A stretch of DNA of 64,000 nt from Nemertoderma westbladi (lineage: Eukaryota > Xenacoelomorpha > Nemertodermatida > Nemertodermatidae), in assembly GCA_032718475.1 (NCBI GenBank), contig JAUCBJ010001224.1, forward strand, positions 18,102 to 82,101. The letters are read 5' to 3'. A model generated the notes under the pieces. It saw nothing but the letters and a program-made list of their open reading frames with translations, did no database searches and was not told the DNA's origin. Made by a program: the position numbers and the translations under genes. Each line of letters starts with the position of its first letter. Within the stretch, counting starts at the first letter, position 1. Positions 34,301 through 46,022 of this stretch are shown here, piece after piece.

Positions 34301-36312
34301 TAGCACCTGGTATTGAATCATTCCAAAGCATGACATGGCCTTGAACGAGTCTAGTTCATCTCACACAATGACAAAACCTGTTCTTCATGTAGAATCATCA
34401 GAAACTACACTGTGACAAACAGCAGTTATACAATGTCAGTCAAACAATGACACTACCATTACCCTCAATTCATTATTTGATTGTGGAAGTCAGGAAACGT
34501 TCATCACTCGTCATTATGCCGAACGCAACAATCAACTTGAGTTCATCAAATCCAGGAGACAGATTCGCTGTCGATGTGCTGATTGGCGCAGATCAGTACT
34601 GGAATTTCGTAAGTGGAACCATCATTCGTTCAACCAACTCTAGCTTTGAAAGCCATTGATAGTGGGTTCGGTTTTCTTTTGTCAGGTAAACTGACATCTA
34701 GTAAGAATTCATCACCCAACTCATTCCTTAGTAATGCTGGATGTAATAGTCTTTTTATTCAGTACAAATGATGATGAGTCATTAAATGACATTCTAAAAG
34801 CAGTCTGGTCCATTGAGAGTGCATGTATCTTTGAACGTGACAATATTGATCTAGAGAATTCTGTATTAAAGGAAATATGCATAGTTAACAATTTTTACAC
34901 TGTTTCGCTGGAAAATCGATGGAAAATCAACTAAAATATAGAACTATATAACTAAACCCAAATATCCTAAGCAATGATTTCCAACATTGTCAACAAAGTC
35001 TATCAGCATTGTTAAAGCGCCTTTCAAAAACGGGTATTCTTGATCGGTATGATGCGGTATTAAAGGACCATTTTGACAGAATTTGACAAGGAATTTACTC
35101 AAAATAATAGCATTGAATCATTAGTGTCATCATCATTATCCAGCATGTTAGCAAACATAATCGAAGATCCTGATTCAATTGCTAAATCATCACTTGGATT
35201 AACAACAAACGACTCAGACATCACTTCATCGACATCTAGAGTGCTAGGACAATTGTGGGACATGAAATATGATAGACTTGACTATGACTTTACTGTTGTG
35301 TATGATTTACTACAAAACATCAAACCCACAAAACGCAGCATCCTTATGTTATATGCTCGCCTATTTGACCCATTAGGAATATTAGCACCATTTACTGGAC
35401 CAATAAAGGAGCTATTTCAAACACTTTGCCAGGATGCCCAACCATGGATACTCCATTAAATTCAGATTTCCTCTCATTGTGGCACAAATTGGTACAAATG
35501 GGTCTTCTCATTCTGAAAGGAGTTTCAGTGCCACGATGTTTCTTCTTACCATTTCGAACTATATCCAGCATTGAAATACATGGTTTTGCGGATGCAAGCC
35601 TTAAACTCTATGCAGGAGTTATTTTCATTCGCACACTGTATAAAGACAATTCAGTTAGCGTATCATTAGTATCATGCAGAACGAAGGTATGTCCACAAGG
35701 CAAAAAACACCAGAATAAGACAAAGGATCAGCGGGATCATGCAGAAGAACACAGTCAATTCCAATGTTTGAGTTATTAGGAGCATTCATCACTGCACATG
35801 AAGTTTGTTGTAGAAGCGTTGCCAATAGTCTGCAGTAAAGTTGTTTTCTGGAGTGATGCCCTTGATGTGTTGTACTGGATTAAGGAAGTATATCATCACT
35901 GGAAAACCTTCGTGCAAAATAGGGTAAAAGTAATACTATTACATCAGAATTAAATGGTTCATGGAGATATGTCCCTAGTGAAATTAATCCTGCCGACATT
36001 CTCTCAAAGGAATGTCCCCGAAACAATTGTTGTCATCTGAGAAGTGGTTCGAAGGTCCTCCCTTTCAACATCAAGATAAGCATACATGGCCACATTGTCC
36101 CATCGACTTTGACTCGACCCCATCAGCAAATAGTCTTAAAGAAATGAAGTCCCATAGCACAGAATCGAACGCACTTATCACAACATCAACTGAATACTCT
36201 ATAACAAATGTCATCAATTACAGAGATTACAGTGCAAAGTCAAATGCAATTCATAGCTTAGCATGGGTCTCACGGTTTATTAATAACATCAAATCAAAAT
36301 TAGCAAAATAAT
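34301..36312 (+). pseudogene. BEL/Pao protease, RT and RNase H (plus element), with deletions
   Basis: SLFDCGSQETFITRHYAERN (protease DCGS, about 34468), DVLIGADQYWNFVSG (34588-34632), LKAVWSIESACI (34795-34830) and LSKTGILDRYDAVLKDHF (35020-35080) are followed directly by SRVLGQLWDMKYDRLDYDF and RSILMLYARLFDPLGILAP (35235-35400), so most of the RT palm including the catalytic YxDD block is missing. Then come EIHGFADASLKLYAGVIF (RNase H-like, 35570-35630) and SEKWFEGPPF near 36040. Dead copy. Confidence 0.75.
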
Positions 36313-36690
36313 CCCCACTCCTAGACTCACAATTAACGACAAATGAGCTACAGAAAGCCGAGTTACAGTATATCAAACATGTTCAACTGAATCATTTTCA
36401 TATAGAGATCGAGTACTTACAAAACAGTAAACGTTTTAAGTGCCCAAACTTAGTAAAACAGCTAAACCTCTTTCTAGACTGTGACGGGATTCTGCGCACA
36501 AAAGGCAGAGCAGTAAGTCCAACCATTCCATGGTGTACACAGAATCCGATTCTCCTTCTATCCACAGATCATTTCACAAAATTGATAGTACTCGATGCTC
36601 ATTATATCGTAATGCATTCACGTGTTTGTGACACATTAGTTCAGTTGTTCAGTATTGGATATCTCGTGCAAGACAAGTTATTAACCATAT

Positions 36691-38256
36691 TAGTACCGGG
36701 CTATAAAATGTTGTACAAATACCGGGGGGGGGGGTCATATTGACCCCCCCCCCCCCCCTCTAAAATCTACAAATATTAACGAAAACGTGTGATTTTTTGT
36801 TTGTACGTAGGTATCACTTGTCTGGATCCGACCGAAAAAAAAAATTTTCGAAAAAATGTACTGGGGTGGTTATATTGCAGCACCAAAATTACAAGTAGTG
36901 CACAATTTTCACAAAATTTGAAAGTTACATTTTTCGGCTAATTGTTTTTCAATACAGGTTTTCTGGGGCGCAAAATACATTGGAAAACATTTAAAAATTA
37001 TATGATTACTATAAATGGCTGTTTAGTCCTCTCTGCGTAGGAAAAAAATGAAAAAAACAAGTAATCAGCACTTTTCAGTTAGAACACAAAATTTTTAATT
37101 CACTTATACAATGCTATAAATTCACATTTCAGGTTTTCGAGGGCGCTGATTCTAATGGAATACATTTCTAATATGCCAGATCATTGGTACTTGTATTTTT
37201 CTGCGTAATTTGGCAAATTTTGGTGCTAGCACCAAATTTCGTACCCATCACCAAAAAGTACAAGTTTGCGATGTCCAGTGCTGTTTTTATTGATTCCATC
37301 GGATTCAGGACCCTCATAAACCCGTATAACGCAAGAAACAAGGTGATACTATCTACTTATCAATTTGCATATTTTCCAAAATTTGGTGCTGGCACAACAA
37401 TTTTCACCCACCGGCGGAAAATACAAGTTTGAGAACTCTTATGAAATTTTTACTGATTCCATTGAATTCAGAACCATCACAAACCCGTATAACGCAAGAA
37501 ACAAGGTGACACAATCAATTGATATATTTGATGGTTTTCAAAATTTGGTGCTAGCACCACATTTTACACCCACATCCGAAAAATACAAGTTTGAGATGTC
37601 TAGTTCGATAATTATATTTTGCATTGAATTCAGAACAGCCATAAACCTCTAAAACGCAAGAAATAAATTGTCACAAGCAATTTTATCTATTGAATGGATT
37701 TTCAAAATTTCGTGCTAGCACCAAAATTTGCACACAGCACCGAAAAATACAAGTTTTATACGCTTGGTGCAACTCGTATATATTTCATCGAATCCAGAAC
37801 CCCAAAAAACCCCAATTGCGTAAAAAACAAGTTTCAAACGATCAATTTACAAAATTGACTTATTTCAAAATTTGGTGCTGGCACCAAAATTTGGCACCCA
37901 CCGAAAAAAACAAGTTTGAAATTTCTAAATCAATTTATATGAATTCCATCAAATTTCTAACACCAAAAAACCGGTGTAAATCAAAAATAGAGATGTTACA
38001 ATTCATATTTAATGAAATGTAATTTTCAAAAAACGTCTCAAAAAAAGTGCCAAAAGTAGGGTTAAAAAATGGGGCTATAACTCGAAAAGTACCCAATATT
38101 TTTGAAAACGGTTTTCACTACTAGGAAGACAATAGATTTTTAGGAAAAGTCATAAAATTTCAGATTCCAAACTGCGTTTGTTTCAGAATTATAATAAAAA
38201 AACCACGGGTGGGGTCATATTGACCCCCCCCCCCCCCGGGTTTAATAGGGTTAAGG
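36691..38256. mobile_element. Non-coding insertion with palindromic GGGGTCATATTGACCCC ends and a 163-bp array
   Basis: It interrupts a BEL integrase, so it is an insertion of about 1.5 kb. Near each edge stands GGGGTCATATTGACCCC, almost a perfect palindrome, adjoining G11 and C15 runs at the left (36724-36758) and a C14 run at the right (38224-38237). A related string occurs at 9098-9120. No coding sequence. The exact borders and target duplication could not be fixed. Confidence 0.6.
37060..38020. repeat. 163-bp tandem repeat, five to six copies
   Basis: The motif TTGGTGCTAGCACCA or a near variant appears at about 37220, 37383, 37545, 37710 and 37873 (spacing 162-164). Each is followed by ACCCACC, AAATACAAGTTTG, ATTSATTCCATYGAATTCAG and AACGCAAGAAACAAGGTG. 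The core GGTGCTAGCACC is a perfect 12-bp palindrome. Confidence 0.8.
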
Positions 38257-38490
38257 GAATCATAAGTAAATGCATTATTTGCAAACATATCCAAGGGAAA
38301 CCATATCCAAAACCACTTCCTTCGTCTTACGAGTCAAACTTAAATGCGTTTTCACACACTGGAATTTATTTCTGTGGCCCGATAAATATAGTAAACAACT
38401 AGTATGACCCATCCAATTCTTCCACTAAAGTCTACATCTGTTTATTTACATGCGCGGTTGTTGCTGCACGTGTGAACTTAGCCTTTTAGA

Positions 38491-39160
38491 TTACTTATTT
38501 TACTAATTTTAAGCTCAAAACACCATTTTTAATTGATAAAGTTGGTTACGATATAATATCGCCTGTTTCAGTTAAGCCATGCTTTACTGAGGGTTTTAAC
38601 GCCATCTAGTGCCATTATACTCATATTCTACCTCCCATTGGCTGTATCATTCTATTACGGTTAATTTAATATATATGGTTGGTTGGTTGGTTGGCTTGGT
38701 TGGTTGGATGCTGGCTCACTGTGTACATGTTGAGCTGCAGTGGAATTACCCCTCCCATGCAGGGCTTTAATCAGCTAGTCAGGTTTTAATGACTGGCAAA
38801 TATTACATGTCCTGGTCTAATGTCTAAGTCTAATTGTTAATAATTGAATTATATTTGTAAATGATCGCCTTCACCTTTGCTAAAAACCAGCACTTGTCTT
38901 TCCTTATTACTTCTTTTATTGCGGCCTCAAAATATGTTTTTGCTGTAGAGCACAATCGCTGTACCATACCTGTACTTTTCGATCCCTTTCCCTCTAGCGG
39001 AATAATCGGATCGAAACGTAAAGGTTCTCAAAGGCTTCCCTTGGCATTCTGACCAATAGCTGCTCGATTCACCTATGGTGGATCGAAACGTTACACCAAT
39101 CAGGAAGCGGTATGCAGGGTTATTTAAAGCCCCTGCACGCGTCATTTCTTCACTTCTTAG
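38491..39160 (+). promoter_or_regulatory. TTGG microsatellite and promoter-like block (two CCAAT boxes and TATA)
   Basis: GGTTGGTTGG repeats lie at about 38677-38708. At 39052-39056 and 39096-39100 are CCAAT motifs, a TATTTAAAG TATA-like box stands at 39121-39129, and the 11-mer GATCGAAACGT occurs at 39009 and 39081. The arrangement resembles a polymerase II promoter or an LTR U3 region. No gene is recognised downstream. Confidence 0.35.
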
Positions 39161-40120
39161 TCAAAATTGTAGCTTCTTCTGCAAACCCCTGCTACTAAAT
39201 TTAGGATAAGTTTCGGAATTTATTTTGTGATTTTTGTTATAATCTTTTCTTTACTTAATGGTTAATAAGAAGTCAATTTATAGTTCTCCCGAATTTCTCT
39301 TAACATTTTATATCTACTTCCTTTCAACTTCCTGGGTGCTGTCACTGTGTTGCGAAACCCTAAGGCAACGGGCTCCTATTCAACTTTCATTCAGTCATAT
39401 CAAAGGCCTAGGCCTACTTAAACTCAGATATCGCAAGACGATACTTCCCTTCCTAGCCCAAATCTGCCACAATATTTATGTATGTTGTATCTTATATTCT
39501 GCTGTTAAATTCAATTTGCTGTCATTTTTTGCTTAATATATCGCCTATATTACGGAATCAAGAAAGTTTTAAACGCGCCACAACAGGTGGGTCACTATAA
39601 TTAAGTATCAGTGATAATCTGAACAATTGCATCAGATATGTGTGTTGTCATACCTCTGACTTACTAAATAATTAATATATGGCGATATTTCAAACCATTA
39701 TTGTAAGCAAAGCTCTTATCATTAATTATGTCACGATTAAGAGTTGTCACAAATTGAATACTGTACCGATATCAATATAATTAGACCAAAGACAATATAC
39801 AATACGTTTCCTCTAAAGGGAAACACAGTTGCCAGACTTGAGTCCTTACATAATTAATTAGTCAGTCATTTGCTTGTTATACTGTGTTGCCACACCCTCC
39901 CGGTATCGTATCTCAGTTAACCCTTTGACGCCTGAACCTGCAATTGAAACTGCATAAGAGTTCTGAAAGAATTGCCAATTTTAAAGGAGACATTTATCCA
40001 TGTAAAATAACATATGGTAGTAACACATATTTAGGTATACAACGATATTTATATATAAATATATTACATACATATAATAATATATATAATACAATATATA
40101 TATATATATCCAACACACAA
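39161..40120. other. Non-coding stretch
   Basis: No gene recognised. An AT dinucleotide repeat lies near 40075-40110. Confidence 0.4.
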
Positions 40121-40124
40121 CCTT

Positions 40125-40246
40125 AGGGCCACTTATGGATGTAAGTAGGTGGCCTTATGGTTCTATTCAATATCCAACAGTGGCCCTATGGTCGGAAAGG
40201 TGGCCCTATGGTTTAATCGTGCCATAGGGCCACAGTGGCCCTATGG
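40125..40246. repeat. Cluster of GTGGCCCTATGG 12-mers
   Basis: Exact or near copies at 40125-40138 (inverted variant), 40149-40160, 40180-40191, 40200-40211, 40222-40233 (inverted) and 40235-40246. Further copies occur beyond the large array at about 44218 (inverted), 44604 and 44823. They bracket the 16-bp satellite. Confidence 0.75.
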
Positions 40247-40407
40247 TATGAAGTAGTTGTAAGGCGGTAGAAGGTCCTTTGGACGTTAGGTGTTGCGTCT
40301 TTAGGTCCTATGAGTGGTTGTTATTAACCCCTGCGCTGTTAGGTTCTGTCATAATACAGTAGTTTTATTTCTATTTAAAGCTGATTATCTTCTAAAATGC
40401 AATAAGC

Positions 40408-43400
40408 CTTCTATTAGGTGAGCGTTCTATTCAGTGAGTGTTACATTCAGTAAGCGTTCTATTCATTTAAGGTGTTCTATTCAGTGAGCGTTCTATTCAT
40501 TTAAACGTTCTATTCAGTGAGCGTTCTATTCAGTGAGTGTTCTATTCAGTGAGTGTTCTATTCAGTGAACGTTCTATTCAGTGAGTGTTCTATTCAGTGA
40601 ACGTTCTATTCAGTGAGTGTTCTATTCAGTGAGCGTTCTATTCAGTGAGTGTTACATTCAGTAAGCGTTCTATTCATTTAAGGTGTTCTATTCAGTGAGT
40701 GTTCTATTCAGTGAGCGTTCTATTCAGTGAGTGTTCTATTCAGTAAACGTTATATTCAGTGAACGTTGTATTCAGTGAGTGTTCTATTCAGTGAACGTTC
40801 TATTCAGTGAGTGTTCTATTCAGTGAACGTTCTATTCAGTGAGTGTTCTATTCAGTGGACGTTCTATTCAGTGAGCGTTCTATTCATTGAGTGTACTATT
40901 CAGCGAGTGTTCTATTCAGTGAGTGTTCTATTCAGTGAGCGTTCTATTCAGTGAGTGTTACATTCAGTAAGCGTTCTATTCATTTAAACGTTCTATTCAG
41001 TGAGTGTTCTATTCAGTGAGCGTTCTATTCAGTGAGTGTTCTATTCAGTAAACGTTCTATTCAGTAAGCATTCTATTCAGTGAGCGTTCTATTCAGTGAG
41101 TGTTACATTCAGTAAGCGTTCTATTCATTTAAACGTTCCATTCAGTGAGTGTTCTATTCAGTGAGCGTTCTATTCAGTGAGTGTTCTATTCAGTAAACGT
41201 TATATTCAGTGAACGTTCTATTCAGTGAGCGTTCTATTCAGTGAGTGTTACATTCAGTAAGCGTTCTATTCATTTAAACGTTCTATTCAGGGAGCGTTCT
41301 ATTCAGTGAGTGTACTATTCAGCGAGTGTTCTATTCAGTGAGTGTTCTATTCAGTGAGCGTTCTATTCAGTGAATGTTGCATTCAGTAAGCGTTCTATTC
41401 ATTTAAACGTTCTATTCAGTGAGTGTTCTATACAGTGAGCGTTCTATTCAGTGAGTGTTACATTCAGTAAGCGTTCTATTCATTTAAACGTTCTATTCAG
41501 TGAGTGTTCTATTCAGTGAGCGTTCTATTCAGTGAGTGTTACATTCAGTAAGCGTTCTATTCATTTAAACGTTCTATTCAGTTAGCGTTCTATTCAGTGA
41601 ACGTTCTATTCAGTGAGTGTTCTATTCAGTAAGCGTTCTATTCAGTGAACGTTCTATTCAGTAAGTGCTTTATTCAGTAAGCGTTATATTCAGTGAATGT
41701 TATATTCAATGAGTGTTCTATTCAGTGAACGTTCTATTCAGTGAGTGTTCTATTCAGTAAGCATTCTATTCAGTGAACGTTCTATTCAGTGAGCGTTCTA
41801 TTCAGTGAGCGTTGTATTCAGTGAGTGTTCTATTCAGTAAGCATTCTATTCAGTGAACGTTCTATTCAGTGAGTGTTACATTCAGTAAGCGTTCTATTCA
41901 TTTAAACATTCTATTCAGTGAGTGTTCTATTCAGTAAGCATTATATTCAGTGAACGTTCTATTCAGTGAGTGTTATATTCAGTGAGCGTTCTAATCAGTG
42001 AGCGTTCTATTCATTTAAACGTTCTATTCAGTGAGTGTTCTATACAGTGAGCGTTCTATTCAGTGAGTGTTACATTCAGTAAGCGTTCTATTCATTTAAA
42101 CGTTCTATTCAGTGAGTGTTCTATTCAGTGAGCGTTCTATTCAGTGAGTGTTACATTCAGTAGGCGTTCTATTCATTTAAACGTTCTATTCAGTTAGCGT
42201 TCTATTCAGTGAACGTTCTATTCAGTGAGTGTTCTATTCAGTAAGCGTTCTATTCAGTGAACGTTCTATTCAGTGAGTGTTCTATTCAGTAAGCATTCTA
42301 TTCAGTGAACGTTCTATTCAGTGAGCGTTCTATTCAGTGAGCGTTGTATTCAGTGAGTGTTCTATTCAGTAAGCATTCTATTCAGTGAACGTTCTATTCA
42401 GTGAGTGTTACATTCAGTAAGCGTTCTATCCATTTAAACATTCTATTCAGTGAGTGTTCTATTCAGTAAGCATTATATTCAGTGAACGTTCTATTCAGTG
42501 AGTGCTCTATTCAGTAAGCGTTATATTCAGTGAATGTTATATTCAATGAGTGTTCTATTCAGTGAACGTTCTATTCAGTGAGTGTTCTATTCATTAAGCA
42601 TTCTATTCAGTGAACGTTCTATTCAGTGAGCGTTCTATTCAGTGAGCGTTGTATTCAGTGAGTGTTCTATTCAGTAAGCATTCTATTCAGTGAACGTTCT
42701 ATTCAGTGAGTGTTACATTCAGTAAGCGTTCTATTCATTAAAACATTCCATTCAGTGAGTGTTCTATTCAGTAACCATTATATTCAGTGAACGTTCTATT
42801 CAGTGAGTGTTCTATTCAATGAGCGTTCTAATCAGTGAGGGGTCTATTCAGTGAGGGTTATATTCTGTGAACGTTCAATTCAGTGAGCGTTCTATTCAGT
42901 GCACGTTCAATTCAATGATCGTTCTATTCAGTCAACGTTATATTCTGTGAACGTTCAATTCAGTAAGCATTATATTCAGTGAACGTTCTATTCAGTGAGT
43001 GTTCTATTGAGTAAGCGTTCTATTCAGTAAACGTTATATTCAGTGAGTGTTCTATTCAGTTAATGTTCTATTCAGTGATCATTATATTCAGCGATCATTC
43101 TAATCAGTGAACATTCTATTCAGTAAGCGTTCTATTCAGTAAACGTTATATTCAGTGAGTGTTCTATTCAGTTAATGTTCTATTCAGTGAGCATTATATT
43201 CAGCGATCGTTCTAATCAGTGAACATTCTATTCAGTAAGCGTTCTATTCAGTAAACGTTATATTCAGTGAGTGTTCTATTCAGTTAATGTTCATTCAGTG
43301 AGCGTTCTGTTCTGTGAGTGTTACATTCAGTAAGCGTTCTATTCAGTGAATGTTCTATTCAGTGAGTGTTCTATTCAGTTAATGTTCTATTCAGTGAGCA

Positions 43401-44040
43401 TTATATTCAGCGATCGTTCTAATCAGTGAACATTCTATTCAGTAAGCGTTCTATTCAGTAAACGTTATATTCAGTGAGTGTTCTATTCAGGGAGTGTTCA
43501 ATTCAGTGAGTGTTCTATCCAGTGAGTGTTCTATTCAGTGAGCGTTCTATTCAGTGTGCGTTCTATTCAGTGAGTGTTCTATTCAGTGAGTGTTCTATTC
43601 AGTGAGTGTTCTATTCAGTGAGTGTTCTATTCAGTGAGCGTTCTATTCAGTGAACGTTATATTCAGTAAGCATTTTATTTAGTGAGTGTTCTATTCAGTG
43701 AGCGTTCTTTTCAGTGAACGTTCTATTCAGTGAGTGTTCTATTCAGTGAACGATCTATTCAGTGAGTGTTCTATTCAGTGAGTGTTATATTCAGTAAGCA
43801 TTCTATTTAGTGAGCGTTCTATTCAGTGAGTTTTCTATTGAGTGAGCGTTCCACGCAATGAACGTTCTATTCAATGAGTGTTCTATTCAGTAAGCATTCT
43901 ATTTAGTGAGCGTTCTATTCAGTGAGTGTTCTATTGAGTGAGCGTTCCACGCAATGAACGTTCTATTCAGTGAGCGTTCTATTCAGTGAGCATTATACTC
44001 AGAGAGCGTTATATTCCGTATACATTCTATTCAGTGAGCG
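40408..44040. repeat. 16-bp satellite array, about 225 copies, with higher-order pattern
   Basis: The unit is GTTCTATTCAGTGAGY with variants (TGAACG, TAAGCG, TTACATTCAG, CATTTAAACG). Variants are not random: the series TTACATTCAGTAAGCG followed by TTCTATTCATTTAAACG recurs more than ten times (for example near 40442, 40650, 40960, 41100, 41250, 41458, 41540, 41877, 42068 and 42150). This shows higher-order units of roughly 80-300 bp. The last 800 bp are more diverged. No coding capacity. Confidence 0.95.
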
Positions 44041-45071
44041 AAATAAAAAAACTATTAGAAAGTGTAGAATTTAAATTAAAAAAATTCAGCACGCCGTTTA
44101 TACAATTCAATAATAATTAATTCATTTGTCCTAGTCCCTCTGGTGTATAAAAAATCAATAGACTTTAACTCTAAAGGTAAAATCTATATATCTGATATAA
44201 TAAAGATCCGTCAAAACCATAGGGCCACTATTTTTTATGTCATGGTTTTATGTAATAAAAACTTAATAATACGGTATTTGACTGCAAGCACAAAGAGGAT
44301 CATCTGCATTAATGATATCAAATAGCTCCAATAAAATTTTCTAGACCAAAATTTAATTACAAAGTTTTTAAATCACACTAACTAATTTTTCAACTTTGTC
44401 TCAGATAACCAACCACCTTGGTTCAAATACCTACAAGTTAGTCATGGAATCAAAGATATATAAAATTATATATTAAAATATACATAAGTTTTGAAATGAA
44501 TAAAAACGGTGTAGAAAAGTCTAACAAAGCATTTTCGGAAAAGATCTGAGTTCTAGAATGTGTTTTTGATGTGTAAATTACACAAAAATTACCAGAAAAA
44601 TTAGGTGGCCCTGTGGTCGTTTTGTGTTATGTACTTTTCCTATAGAAATGTATTGCAAACGAATATCCAACAAGATATATATAATAGTCATTATATGGGA
44701 GCCGTGTAATTTTTTGCATCGGATTTTTCTAACAATTAATAGATATTATTATTAACATGCTTCTCTTGTTCTATTATTATTCGATAGTTAATGTACTAGT
44801 TTATATCTTAATTATTAAGGAGTGGCCCTATGGCCACCAGTTGGAGTTATATATATATATATATTTTAATATTTTTAATTTTTTTTAATATATATATATT
44901 TTTTTTTTAACTTTTTTTTCTAAATTTTTAATAATTGTATTTCTATATAATGCATAAACGATAATAACCTACTTCGAAAAATAGTGGGTTTGGTTTGGGT
45001 TACCTGACTAACAGGTATTATATTATCGGGTAGACCAATAATCGTGAATTGTAGCCTTTCTATAACCGACA
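44041..45071. other. AT-rich non-coding stretch with GTGGCCCTATGG copies
   Basis: Copies of the flanking 12-mer at about 44218, 44604 and 44823. AT dinucleotide and T runs at 44850-44930. No gene recognised. Confidence 0.5.
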
Positions 45072-45420
45072 TCAGCAGATCAGTATAGCGAGTCCTAAAA
45101 AAGCTCTCATCTCCAGTAGAGTAACGTCCTTCACTTTTAGTTCCATCGGACCGCTTCCAGTACCAGTACCGGTGTTCGGTGGTAATTCAGCTATTTTCTC
45201 CCGCTGTAAGTCGATTCTTCTATTCGTACTATCACACAGTACTTGAATCAAACTATCAGTATCAAACATATCGACATAATCTTTCAAACCGAACTCGATA
45301 GCATTCTGCTACCCAACTTGACGCGAATTCACGGGGAAAGGCCTATCTAAATTTATTGAATCATTGTTTCCCGTTACAAGTTTCCAAGGCGCCAACTCAG
45401 GTGGGACGTTTCCATAACCC
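45072..45420 (-). pseudogene. piggyBac-type transposase fragment
   Basis: The minus strand reads RPFPVNSRQVG, then FGLKDYVDMFDTDSLIQVLC, STNRRIDLQ and MELKVKDVTLLEMRAFLGLA. This is the start of the piggyBac transposase domain (the LF...LI..I...TN and E..AFLGL landmarks). A stop interrupts it near 45308, and the DDD catalytic part is absent. Fragment only. Confidence 0.7.
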
Positions 45421-45648
45421 AGGCCCGTAGCCAGTATAAGGCGAAGGTAGGCGCCGCCTACCCAAACGTGGTCTCGCCTACCCAATTTTTTGGAAGGAAT
45501 TTTACTTCATTAGTAATAATTTTACCTTCTTACACAACCATTTTCTGGTTCATGCGTCTTCTTTAGACATTAATTAGCCTTGTAGTAATCAAACACCAGT
45601 ACATATTACACTCAGATTGTAAGTTACTTTCATTTTAAAACCGTTTAA
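45421..45648. other. Non-coding; CAGGCCCGTAGCCAG string
   Basis: CAGGCCCGTAGCCAGTATAA at about 45420-45440 is followed by the repeated GGCGCCGCCTACCCA / CGCCTACCCA. Strings of the form GGCCCGTAGCCAG are common at the ends of dispersed repeats in invertebrates, so this may be an element end. From memory only. Confidence 0.3.
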
Positions 45649-45650
45649 CG

Positions 45651-46020
45651 CCCATTGCACCTTAAATGGAACATGTTATATGGAGAGACATGGGTGGCTG
45701 CTGCTTTGACAAAAACGTGATTTTTTTTTGATATGAGTAAATTACATGTTTCCTCACATAATGACACCTCACTTGACCAAATTTTATCAATTTCAAAACT
45801 GGAAATTGCCTGTTGAAAAGTGCCATTTTTGAAAAATTTAGGTGTCTTTTTGAATCTTAAAATTATGAAATGTGGGGTGGTCAAAAATTTTCGAAAATTA
45901 GCTTTCCTGTTGGCCTGAATGCTATGTTAATCATTTTTATCAGTTTTAGCTTTCAGATTTTTATTTAACAATGTTTAATACAGCAGCAAAGTGAAATGTT
46001 CCATATAAGGTGCGTTGGGA
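45651..46020. mobile_element. MITE-like inverted-repeat element, about 370 bp
   Basis: CCCATTGCACCTTAAATGG at 45652-45670 matches in inverse orientation CCATATAAGGTGCGTTGGG at about 46001-46019, and both arms continue with GAACAT / ATGTTC. The interior is AT-rich and non-coding. A target duplication is not evident. Confidence 0.6.
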
Positions 46021-46022
46021 CT

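Larger units (their letters stand above)
36313..38490 (+). pseudogene. BEL/Pao integrase (plus element), split by an insertion
   Basis: Before the insertion: GILRTKGRA and ILLLSTDHFTKLIVLDAHY (about 36490-36610) and QYWISRARQVINHI (36648-36690). After it: IISKCIICKHIQGKPYPKPL (from about 38257) and FSHTGIYFCGPI, then KVYICLFTCAVVAARV near 38430-38475. The halves belong to the HHCC and early core region of one integrase. The later catalytic part is not found. Confidence 0.7.
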
